Made by a program: the position numbers and the translations under genes. A DNA stretch of 15,070 nucleotides from Actinomycetota bacterium (GTDB lineage: Bacteria > Actinomycetota > Actinomycetes > Propionibacteriales > Propionibacteriaceae): positions 1-15,070 of the forward strand of contig JACRAA010000196.1 of NCBI GenBank assembly GCA_016213595.1, read 5' to 3'. This document shows positions 9,112 to 15,070 of the stretch, piece by piece. A model generated the notes under the pieces. That model had not been told where the DNA came from and made no database searches. It worked only from the letters and a program-made list of their open reading frames with translations. Position 1 is the stretch's first letter, and every line of letters begins with the position of its first letter.

Positions 9112-10268
9112 GGCGCCTCGCGGGACTGGGTGTCGCGCGTCGGCTCCGTCCGGCGCGGCCTGCGCACGACGAGCGAGTCGCGATGGATGACCTCCCGTTC
9201 GTACTCCACGCCCAGCTCCCTGGCCAGGTCCTTCGTGCTGCGACCCAGGAGGGCGGGCAGGACGTCCGAGTCGTAGTTGACGATGCCTCGCGCAATCGGC
9301 GCCCCGTCCGGGTCCACGAGCAGTACGGGTTCGCCCGCCTGGAACGAGCCGCGTACCGCCGTGATGCCGGCGGGAAGCAGCGACGCCTTCCCCTTTGTGA
9401 TGGCCTTGACCGCACCTTCGTCGAGCTCCAGCTCCCCCGTCGGCTGCGACGCGTGGGCCAGCCAGTTGAGCCGCGACGAGCGTCGCTTGGCGGCGGGATG
9501 GAAGACGGTGCCGCAACGGCCGGCAAGGGCGTCGGCAACCTGCTCCGCGCCCGCGAGGACGACCGGGATCCCCGCGCCGACCGCGATGCGTGCCGCCTCC
9601 AGCTTGGTCGCCATGCCGCCCGTACCGACCGCACTGCCGAGGCGGGAGGTGTCGGCGACGAGCTCGTCGAAGTTGGGCACGTCGGTGATGCGCTGCGCAC
9701 CGGGCGACGAGGGGTGCGCCGTGTACAGCGCGTCGACGTCGCTGAGCAGGAACAGCGCATCGGCACGGACGAGGTGCGCGACGAGGGCCGCGAGTCGGTC
9801 GTTGTCGCCGAACCGGATCTCCTGCGTCGCCACGGTGTCGTTCTCGTTGACCACAGGGACGATCCCGAGCTCGAGGAGCCGGTCGAACGTCCGCAGCGCG
9901 TTCCGGTACGTGCCTTGACGCGTCGTGTCGTCGACGGTCAGGAGCACCTGCCCGACGGTCAGGCCCTGGACCGCGAACAGTGTCGAGTACTGCTCGACGA
10001 GCAGTCCCTGACCGACGGAGGCCGCAGCCTGCTGGGACGCCAGGTCGCGCGGCCGCGTCCTCATCCCGAGCGGGCCCATGCCGGCGGCGATGGCCCCTGA
10101 CGACACAAGGACGACCTCGCGACCAGCCTTCCGCGCGGCCGCGATCGCGTCGACGATGCGGCCGATGCGTACCGGGTCGATGCCGCCTGCGACACCCGTG
10201 AGTGAGGACGACCCGACCTTGACGACGATGCGTCGCGCGTTAGCGATCCGCTGGCGCGTCGTCCTCAC
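9099..10268 (-). CDS. proB: Glutamate 5-kinase
   Basis: Phosphorylates L-glutamate to gamma-glutamyl phosphate, the first step of proline synthesis, in the cytosol. The protein has 389 aa: an amino-acid kinase domain followed by a C-terminal PUA domain (from about residue 290), the usual full-length layout. KVGSSSLTG at residues 17-25 forms the ATP-binding start. PVVNENDTV and FGDNDRLAA are the conserved substrate and feedback-control region, followed by LFLLSDVDALYT. The start is GTG 10268; no other start codon lies between it and the conserved KVGSSS. It overlaps the end of obgE by 29 bases, with purine-rich GACGAAGAGG just before it, so translation is probably coupled to obgE. proA is not downstream; the neighbour is a convergent adaptor gene whose 3' end overlaps by 13 bases. 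Firm call. Confidence 0.96.
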   Translation of the reverse strand: MRTTRQRIANARRIVVKVGSSSLTGVAGGIDPVRIGRIVDAIAAARKAGREVVLVSSGAIAAGMGPLGMRTRPRDLASQQAAASVGQGLLVEQYSTLFAVQGLTVGQVLLTVDDTTRQGTYRNALRTFDRLLELGIVPVVNENDTVATQEIRFGDNDRLAALVAHLVRADALFLLSDVDALYTAHPSSPGAQRITDVPNFDELVADTSRLGSAVGTGGMATKLEAARIAVGAGIPVVLAGAEQVADALAGRCGTVFHPAAKRRSSRLNWLAHASQPTGELELDEGAVKAITKGKASLLPAGITAVRGSFQAGEPVLLVDPDGAPIARGIVNYDSDVLPALLGRSTKDLARELGVEYEREVIHRDSLVVRRPRRTEPTRDTQSREAPQLG

Positions 10269-11754
10269 CCTCTTCGTCGTCCCAGTCCACGCCCTCGAGG
10301 GCAGCGTTCACGGAGTTCTCCGCCGCCTTCCGCTCGTGGTACTCGGCGTCCTTGGCCCTGCGGCGTCGGGCCGCCGGCCTCAGCTCCTGCATCCGGTTGT
10401 CCTCGCCACGGCGGCTCAAGAGCTCGGCTCCGATGTCGACCTGGGGTGCGAAGTCGAAGACGACAGCGTCCTCCCCGCCGATCGCGACGGCGTCACCGCG
10501 TTCAGCGCCCAGCGCCAGGAGCTCGTCCTCGACACCGAGCCGGTTGAGCCGGTCAGCGAGGTAGCCGACCGCCTCGGCGTTGCTGAAGTCCGTCTGGCGG
10601 ATCCAGCGCTCCGGCTTGTCACCGCGCACCCGCCACAGGAAGCCGCCCTCGCCGTCGCCCTGCTTGCGGATCGTGAACTCCGGTCCGCCTGCAACGGGCT
10701 TGGGCTTGACGATGATGCGGGGCGCGGGGCGGGGCGGCGCTGCGGCGCGTCGCGCGGCGACGACCGCCGCCATCGCATGGCTCAGCCTCGACAGGCCAAC
10801 GCCTGTCTTGGTGGAGACGAGGTGCACGTCGAGACCCCGCGCCCGCAGAGCAGGGGCCACCATCTCGGCAATCTCCAGGCCGTCCGGCACGTCCACCTTG
10901 TTGAGCGCGACGAGGCGGGGACGGTCCTCCAGGCCTCCGTACGCGTCCAGCTCGCGCTCGATGACGTCCAGATCCGTGAGGGGGTCGCGCCCCGGTTCGT
11001 ACGTCGCGCAGTCGATGACGTGGACGATCGCCTGGCAGCGTTCGATGTGACGCAGGAAGTCGTGGCCGAGGCCACGGCCGCCGGAGGCGCCCTCGATGAG
11101 GCCCGGCACGTCGGCGACGGTGTACGTGACCTCACCGGCCACGACGACGCCGAGGTTCGGTACGAGCGTCGTGAAGGGGTAGTCGGCGATCTTGGGCCGG
11201 GCAGCGGAGATGGCAGCGATGAGGGACGACTTGCCGGCGCTGGGGAAGCCGACCAGGCCGATGTCGGCGAGGACTTTGAGCTCCAGCGTGATGCGTCGCT
11301 GCTCCCCCTCCTCGCCGAGCAGTGCGAACCCGGGCGCCTTGCGCGATGAGGAGGCGAGAGCCTCGTTGCCGAGCCCGCCCCGGCCTCCGTGGACGACGAC
11401 GAGCTCAGCAGCGTCGCCGACGAGGTCTGCGAGGACCTCGCCGGTGTCCGCGTCGGCGACGACGGTCCCCTCGGGGACCGGGAGCACGATGTCCTCGCCG
11501 TGCGTACCGGCGCGATGGTCACCCTTGCCAGGCTGGCCGTTCTGCGCGACGCGACGTGACTGGCGGTGGTAGTCGACGAGCGTGGTGAGGTTGGGGTCGA
11601 CGCGCAGGATGACGGAACCGCCGTTCCCTCCGTTGCCGCCGTCGGGGCCGCCGAGCGGCTTGAACTTCTCGCGGTGCACGGATGCACAGCCGTGGCCGCC
11701 GTTGCCGGCGATGACGGTGAGCGTCACGGAGTCCACGAAGGACGGGATGGCCAT
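10240..11754 (-). CDS. obgE: GTPase ObgE/CgtA (ribosome assembly and stress GTPase)
   Basis: Essential-type GTPase that binds the 50S subunit and links ribosome maturation to growth state. The protein has 504 aa. The Gly-rich Obg domain (residues about 1-158) includes GGPDGGNGGNGG. The G domain has G1 GFPSAGKS (169-176), switch DYPFTTL, G3 DVPG (215-218), G4 NKVD (285-288) and G5 STKTG (314-318). The C-terminal OCT domain (about 360-436) is the form found in Gram-positive bacteria, and an acidic tail follows (DWDDEEGEDD). ATG 11754 is well supported by AAGGAG 6 bases upstream. Upstream lies the LigD-like polymerase gene (75-base gap) rather than the usual rpmA; downstream proB overlaps by 29 bases. 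Firm call. Confidence 0.97.
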   Translation of the reverse strand: MAIPSFVDSVTLTVIAGNGGHGCASVHREKFKPLGGPDGGNGGNGGSVILRVDPNLTTLVDYHRQSRRVAQNGQPGKGDHRAGTHGEDIVLPVPEGTVVADADTGEVLADLVGDAAELVVVHGGRGGLGNEALASSSRKAPGFALLGEEGEQRRITLELKVLADIGLVGFPSAGKSSLIAAISAARPKIADYPFTTLVPNLGVVVAGEVTYTVADVPGLIEGASGGRGLGHDFLRHIERCQAIVHVIDCATYEPGRDPLTDLDVIERELDAYGGLEDRPRLVALNKVDVPDGLEIAEMVAPALRARGLDVHLVSTKTGVGLSRLSHAMAAVVAARRAAAPPRPAPRIIVKPKPVAGGPEFTIRKQGDGEGGFLWRVRGDKPERWIRQTDFSNAEAVGYLADRLNRLGVEDELLALGAERGDAVAIGGEDAVVFDFAPQVDIGAELLSRRGEDNRMQELRPAARRRRAKDAEYHERKAAENSVNAALEGVDWDDEEGEDDAPADR

Positions 11755-11760
11755 CGCAAG

Positions 11761-11766
11761 CTCCTT
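11761..11766 (-). promoter_or_regulatory. Ribosome binding site of obgE
   Basis: On the minus strand AAGGAG lies 6 bases before the obgE ATG. This is the clearest Shine-Dalgarno site in the window and fixes the start. The 75-base gap to the upstream gene (11755-11829) may also hold a separate obgE promoter, but no convincing -35/-10 pair is seen. Confidence 0.8.
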
Positions 11767-11829
11767 GTCAGATTGGTGTTGAGATCGGTGTGCGGGCTCC
11801 CTATCGTCCCACAGGGTCCGCAGTCGGCG

Positions 11830-12786
11830 TCACGGCGTGAGGTCGTCGTCCGCATCGGGCGGCTCGGCGCCGTCGCGGTCGGCCCATTCCAGGAGCGTGT
11901 CGAGCCGGTGGTGGATGTCGTCGATCGTGGCGTGCGGGTCGCGGAGCGCTCGGAAGCGGGCGGGCACGGTCGCGAGTGTGAGCTCGCCGGGAACGACGTC
12001 CGGGATCTCGTCCCAGGTGATCGGCGTCGAGACCGTACCTGCGGGAACACCGCGCAGCGACCAGGCACTCGCGATCGTGTGGTCGCGGGCGTTCTGGTTG
12101 TAGTCGACGAAGACGTGGGTGTCGGGGCGGTCCTTGCGCCACCAGGTGGTCGTCACGTCGTGGGGGGCCCGACGCTCGACCTCCCGAGCGAATGCCAGTG
12201 CCGCCCGTCGTACCTCCTTGTGCCCCCACTCGGGCACGATCCGTACGTAGACGTGGAGCCCGTGGCCGCCCGACGTCTTCGGGTACCCCACGATCCCCAG
12301 CTCGTCGAGGACCTCGTGGACGACGCCCGCCACTCGACGCACCCTGTCGAACTCGCAGTTCGGCATCGGGTCGAGGTCGATCCGCCACTCGTCCGGGTTC
12401 TCCGTCGCCCCCCGGCGGCTGTTCCAGGGGTGGAACTCCACGGTCGACATCTGGACGGCCCAGATCACCTGGGCGAGCTCCGTGACGCACAGCTCGTCGG
12501 CCGTGAGCCCGTACCTCGGGAAGTACAGCTGGACCGTCTCGACCCAGTCCGGCGCTCCTGCCGGCAGCCGCTTCTGGTGGATCTTGCCCCCAGGGAGGCC
12601 CTTCGGGAAGCGGTGGAGCATGCACGGCCGCTCGCGGAGCGCCCGGACGATCCCGTCGCCCACCGAGAGGTAGTACTGGGCCACGTCGAGCTTGGTCCAC
12701 CCATGGTCGGGGAAGTAGACCCGGTCGGGGCTGGAGAGCCGTACGGTCCGGCTGCCGACCTCGAGCTCGACCGCGTCGTCAGACAT
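11830..12786 (-). CDS. Stand-alone LigD-type polymerase/primase domain protein
   Basis: Archaeo-eukaryotic-primase-type polymerase like the PolDom of LigD, which in bacterial end joining adds or fills in (ribo)nucleotides at double-strand breaks. At 318 aa it is a single domain with no ligase or nuclease part. Family marks: RPCMLHRFPKG, FHPWNSR, the catalytic pair Asp137/Asp139 in RIDLDPMP, SGGHGLHVYV (about 172-181), and a third acid, Asp228, in HVFVDYNQNARDHTIAS. These positions agree with the three catalytic aspartates I recall for Mycobacterium tuberculosis LigD (137, 139, 227). Its ATG overlaps the stop of the upstream MFS gene by 8 bases and has no Shine-Dalgarno site, so translation is likely coupled. 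Ku and an ATP-dependent ligase are not in the window, so partners are unknown. Confidence 0.92.
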   Translation of the reverse strand: MSDDAVELEVGSRTVRLSSPDRVYFPDHGWTKLDVAQYYLSVGDGIVRALRERPCMLHRFPKGLPGGKIHQKRLPAGAPDWVETVQLYFPRYGLTADELCVTELAQVIWAVQMSTVEFHPWNSRRGATENPDEWRIDLDPMPNCEFDRVRRVAGVVHEVLDELGIVGYPKTSGGHGLHVYVRIVPEWGHKEVRRAALAFAREVERRAPHDVTTTWWRKDRPDTHVFVDYNQNARDHTIASAWSLRGVPAGTVSTPITWDEIPDVVPGELTLATVPARFRALRDPHATIDDIHHRLDTLLEWADRDGAEPPDADDDLTP

Positions 12787-14194
12787 GGACGGACACCGGG
12801 TCCGGCTCGTCGACCTCGATGCGTGCCGGAAGGGTGGCGACCAGGCCCACCATCGCGACGGCTGCGGCAGCGCACAGACCGAACGCCCAGTGAAGGCCCG
12901 TCAGGTACGACGCCAGCTCCCCCGACCCCTGACGTGCCGACGCCCCGGCCTGGGTGGTCAGCACGACGACGACGAGAGCGGTCCCCAGGGCCCCGGCGAC
13001 CTGCTGGGTGGCGCCCAGCAGCGACGAGCCGTGCGAGTACAGGTGGGACGACAGGGAGCCCAGGCTCATGGTGAACATCGGCGTGAACATCGCCGCAAGC
13101 CCGAGCGAGAGGGCGACGTGCGCGACGAGGACCATCCAGTACGGAGTGGTCCCGTCCATGAACGCGAAGGACCCCAGGGCGAGCACGACCACCACACCTC
13201 CGGGCAGCATGAGGACCCTCGCGCCCAGCCGGTCGTAGATGCGGCCGATGGTGGGCCCCAGCAGCCCCATCGCGAGGCCACCGGGCATCACGAGCAGGCC
13301 CGTCGTCAGGGGCGTCATGTGGCGAGCATGCTGCAGGTACAGCTGGAGCAGCAACATGGACCCGATCATGGCGCCGAACGCGATCGCCATCGCGGACAGC
13401 GTGACGGAGTAGACCCTGGTCCGCAGCGTCCGCAGGTCGAGCAACGGGCGGTCGGTGCGCTGCAGCACGACCTGCCGCCACACGAACGCCGCAACCCCCA
13501 GGAGCCCGACGACGACGAGCAGGACGACCGTCACGGAGGCATGGCTCATCGCGCTCAGCCCGTACACGAGCGCGCCGAACCCGATGGCGGACAGGGCAGC
13601 GCTGAGCCAGTCGATCGGGGTGCTCTGCGTCTCGCCGACGTTCCCCAGCCGCCTGCTGCCCACGACGGCGATGGCCAGCGCGATCGGGAGGACGACGAGG
13701 AAGATCCAGCGCCACCCGAGGAACTGCAGCACGACCCCGGACACGGCGGGCCCGAGGGCAGGCGCCACCGAGATCGCGAGGCTCACGAGGCCCATCACGC
13801 GACCCCGGTCGTGCGGTTCGACGACCCGCATCAGGGTGGTCATGAGCAACGGCATCATCACAGCCGTCGCCGACGCCTGGATGACGCGCGCGACCACGAG
13901 GATGCCGAAGGACCACGATGCGGCCGCCAGGAGCGTGCCGAGGCAGAACGTCGTCATCGCCAAGGCGTACGCCTGACGGGTCGTCACGCGTTGCAGGAAC
14001 CACCCGGTGATCGGGATGACCACGGCCATCGTCAGCATGAACGCGGTCGACAGCCACTGCGCGGCCGACTCGTCGATGTGCAGGTCGACCATGAGCCGCG
14101 GGATCGCGTTCATCATGATGGTCTCGTTGAGGATGACAACGAAGGCGGCGGCCACGAGCCACCGCAGGACCGACGAGCCGTTCGTCGAGGTCAT
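12779..14194 (-). CDS. MFS multidrug exporter, DHA2 (14-TM, EmrB/LmrB-like) family
   Basis: Integral membrane proton-driven exporter, 471 aa. The first membrane segment carries FVVILNETIMMNAIP, a pattern typical of the DHA2 drug:H+ antiporters, followed by QWLSTAFMLTMAVVIPITGW (second helix). Further hydrophobic helices run to the end, consistent with about 14 segments; the loop between helices 2 and 3 has the basic LQRVTTRQAYAL. The polar C-terminal tail is short (EVDEPDPVSVHV). ATG 14194 has only a weak ribosome site (GAAGGG, about 10 bases upstream). The gene begins after the rpmA terminator, so it should have its own promoter in 14195-14312. Its stop overlaps the start of the LigD-like polymerase by 8 bases. 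Substrate cannot be told from sequence. Confidence 0.93.
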   Translation of the reverse strand: MTSTNGSSVLRWLVAAAFVVILNETIMMNAIPRLMVDLHIDESAAQWLSTAFMLTMAVVIPITGWFLQRVTTRQAYALAMTTFCLGTLLAAASWSFGILVVARVIQASATAVMMPLLMTTLMRVVEPHDRGRVMGLVSLAISVAPALGPAVSGVVLQFLGWRWIFLVVLPIALAIAVVGSRRLGNVGETQSTPIDWLSAALSAIGFGALVYGLSAMSHASVTVVLLVVVGLLGVAAFVWRQVVLQRTDRPLLDLRTLRTRVYSVTLSAMAIAFGAMIGSMLLLQLYLQHARHMTPLTTGLLVMPGGLAMGLLGPTIGRIYDRLGARVLMLPGGVVVVLALGSFAFMDGTTPYWMVLVAHVALSLGLAAMFTPMFTMSLGSLSSHLYSHGSSLLGATQQVAGALGTALVVVVLTTQAGASARQGSGELASYLTGLHWAFGLCAAAAVAMVGLVATLPARIEVDEPDPVSVHV

Positions 14195-14236
14195 GAGAAC
14201 CCACCCTTCGAAGGCTGGTCGGTACGGAATCGTCGT

Positions 14237-14294
14237 GAGGTGAACCTACGCGGCCCCACTGACATTCCCGCCCCGCGGCGTTGAGGCTCACCTC
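14237..14294. repeat. Imperfect inverted repeat upstream of the MFS gene
   Basis: GAGGTGAACCT (14237-14247) and AGGCTCACCTC (14284-14294) are inverted copies with 10 of 11 matches, 36 bases apart. On the minus strand the arm nearer the gene overlaps TAGGTT (14243-14248), which fits a -10 box; no good -35 is seen. A paired operator for a drug-responsive regulator is possible, but chance is not excluded at this arm length. Confidence 0.35.
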
Positions 14295-14312
14295 CGAAGC
14301 GGTCGCAAGACG

Positions 14313-14351
14313 CCAGCAGGGGCGGTTCCCCTACGGGACCGCCCCTGCTGG
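14313..14351 (-). terminator. Strong hairpin terminator after rpmA
   Basis: A perfect 14-bp stem (arms 14313-14326 and 14338-14351, CCAGCAGGGGCGGT with its exact complement). It extends by three more G-C pairs around a CTAC loop after one bulged T. It begins 33 bases after the rpmA stop and separates the ribosomal-protein operon from the MFS gene. In the minus-strand direction only a short CGTCTTGCG follows, so it lacks a real U-tract, as many actinobacterial terminators do. The stem would also form on the other strand. Confidence 0.85.
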
Positions 14352-14389
14352 AAGAGTCGTGCCTACTCCTGGAGGAGTCGTGCCTACTC
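14349..14389 (-). repeat. Tandem 21-bp-period duplication over the rpmA stop codon
   Basis: Two 20-base copies (14349-14368 and 14370-14389) differ at one base (14353 A versus 14374 G). The copy nearer the gene contains the last rpmA codon and its TAG stop. The period of 21 places the second GAG-TAG in the same reading frame, making a back-up stop immediately before the terminator stem. Confidence 0.8.
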
Positions 14390-14644
14390 GGCGTCAGCCG
14401 TCGTGATGTTGACGACGCGACGGCCGCGCTTGGTGCCGAACTGCACCTGGCCATCGGCGAGCGCGAACAGCGTGTCGTCGCCACCGCGGCCGACATTCAC
14501 GCCCGGGTGGAAGTGCGTCCCGTGCTGGCGGACGATGATCTCGCCCACGCCCACGCTCTGGCCGCCGAAGCGCTTGACGCCGAGCCGCTGGGCATTGGAG
14601 TCACGGCCGTTCTTGGAGGATGATGCGCCCTTTTTGTGTGCCAT
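14384..14644 (-). CDS. rpmA: 50S ribosomal protein L27
   Basis: Large-subunit protein near the peptidyl-transferase centre and the tRNA acceptor ends. At 86 aa it has normal length. It starts MAHKKGASSSKNGRDS and continues RLGVKRFGGQ; there is no Firmicutes-type cleavable N-terminal extension. ATG 14644 is preceded by GAGGGG with 7 bases spacing. It follows rplU by 11 bases in the usual L21-L27 pair and is closed by a hairpin terminator 33 bases downstream. Unusually, the next gene is an MFS exporter rather than obgE. Confidence 0.98.
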   Translation of the reverse strand: MAHKKGASSSKNGRDSNAQRLGVKRFGGQSVGVGEIIVRQHGTHFHPGVNVGRGGDDTLFALADGQVQFGTKRGRRVVNITTADAE

Positions 14645-14651
14645 GTGTCAA

Positions 14652-14657
14652 CCCCTC
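14652..14657 (-). promoter_or_regulatory. Ribosome binding site of rpmA
   Basis: GAGGGG on the minus strand, 7 bases before the rpmA ATG, within the 11-base gap after the rplU stop. Confidence 0.65.
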
Positions 14658-14961
14658 AGTTGATCCCGGTGACCTTGACCTGGGTGTACCGCTGGCGGTG
14701 ACCCTGGCGCTTCTTGTAGCCGGTCTTGTTCTTGAACTTGATGATGCGGATCTTCGGGCCCTTGGTCTCGCCGACGACCTCGGCGGTCACAGCGACCTTC
14801 TCGAGCTTGTCGGCGCCCATCGTGATGTCATCACCGTCGACGAGGAGGAGCGGGGTCAGGTTGACCACGTCACCAGCCTTGGCATTCACCTTGTCGATCT
14901 CTACGACGTCACCCACGGCAACCTTGTGCTGGCGTCCGCCACTGCGCACGATCGCGTACAC
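14656..14961 (-). CDS. rplU: 50S ribosomal protein L21
   Basis: Large-subunit protein that binds 23S rRNA. The mature frame is 101 aa, beginning VYAIVRSGGRQHKVAVGD (the initiator read as Met) and ending KRQGHRQRYTQVKVTGIN, full family length. GTG 14961 is chosen because L21 proteins begin at exactly this (M)YAIVxxGG motif. The frame stays open upstream to 15054, but that extension is Cys/Arg/Glu-rich and unlike L21. AGAGTAGG lies about 6 bases before the GTG as a plausible ribosome site. First gene of the rplU-rpmA operon. Confidence 0.97.
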   Translation of the reverse strand: MYAIVRSGGRQHKVAVGDVVEIDKVNAKAGDVVNLTPLLLVDGDDITMGADKLEKVAVTAEVVGETKGPKIRIIKFKNKTGYKKRQGHRQRYTQVKVTGIN

Positions 14962-15070
14962 GCCTGACCTACTCTCTTCTTCGCCTCTGTGTGGAGCCTG
15001 CGCATCGCGCGTCCCCTCAGCTGCCGTCCGCCACGAACAGGTCGGGCAGGGCACCGAAGGGCAATGCTAC
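14962..15070 (-). other. rplU leader, with possible 3' end of an upstream gene
   Basis: 109 bases upstream of rplU up to the window edge. One minus-strand frame is open from 15070 to a TGA at 15017-15019 (18 codons, ending LPDLFVADGS). This could be the C-terminus of the preceding gene; an RNase E/G gene often sits there, but the fragment is too short to recognise. A small GCGC-GAT-GCGC hairpin lies just after it. No clear -35/-10 pair is visible. Confidence 0.3.

Noticed and set aside
7947..10100. 717-codon plus-strand ORF spanning the second adaptor and proB
   Set aside because: It crosses two well-supported genes on opposite strands and has a low-complexity Arg/Gly/Asp composition; it is a GC shadow.
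11566..13074. 502-codon plus-strand ORF opposite obgE, the polymerase gene and the MFS gene
   Set aside because: Antisense to three recognised genes and without any domain signature.
12465..14291. 608-codon minus-strand ORF overlapping the MFS gene
   Set aside because: It is a different frame over the MFS gene, Arg/His/Gly-rich without recognisable motifs, typical of high-GC shadow frames.
14962..15054. Longer N-terminus for L21
   Set aside because: The 31 extra residues are unlike L21, whose proteins begin at the (M)YAIVxxGG motif encoded at GTG 14961.

Overview
The window is high-GC DNA whose protein families and gene order (rplU-rpmA ... obgE-proB, an actinobacterial-type obgE with an OCT domain, a stand-alone LigD-type polymerase domain) indicate an actinomycete (Actinomycetota). 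The order cannot be fixed from the sequence alone. Coding density is very high. No stretch longer than about 200 bases lacks a gene, and no tRNA, rRNA, CRISPR array, transposase or phage gene is visible.

Left part, + strand. The 3' three quarters of a large GH2 beta-galactosidase (lacZ) enters from the left edge. It is followed by a cytosolic-type M4 metallopeptidase (protealysin/thermolysin fold) whose C-terminus carries a domain resembling the protealysin inhibitor emfourin. After a 202-base gap comes a compact four-gene operon (3928-9111): a membrane-fusion/adaptor protein, a MacB/LolD-type ATPase, a MacB/FtsX permease, and a second, much larger adaptor with a long Ala/Ser/Thr insert. Genes abut or overlap by a few bases throughout, so this looks like one MacAB/YknXYZ-like export machine with two different adaptors.

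Right part, - strand, read from the right edge leftwards. rplU and rpmA (ribosomal proteins L21 and L27) end at a strong hairpin terminator. Next come a 14-TM DHA2-type MFS exporter and a stand-alone LigD-like polymerase/primase domain that overlap by 8 bp, then obgE (ribosome-assembly GTPase) and proB (glutamate 5-kinase) that overlap by 29 bp. proB and the second adaptor converge and overlap tail to tail by 13 bp, with no terminator between them. The usual actinobacterial block rplU-rpmA-obgE-proB is therefore split here by an exporter plus DNA-repair-type polymerase cassette.

The most interesting points are the apparent fusion of an M4 protease to its own inhibitor-type domain, the two-adaptor ABC exporter with a two-cysteine, low-complexity insert, the cassette that interrupts the L21/L27-Obg cluster, and an in-frame tandem duplication of the rpmA stop-codon region next to the terminator. 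I see no clear evidence of a wholly new multi-gene defence or mobile system.
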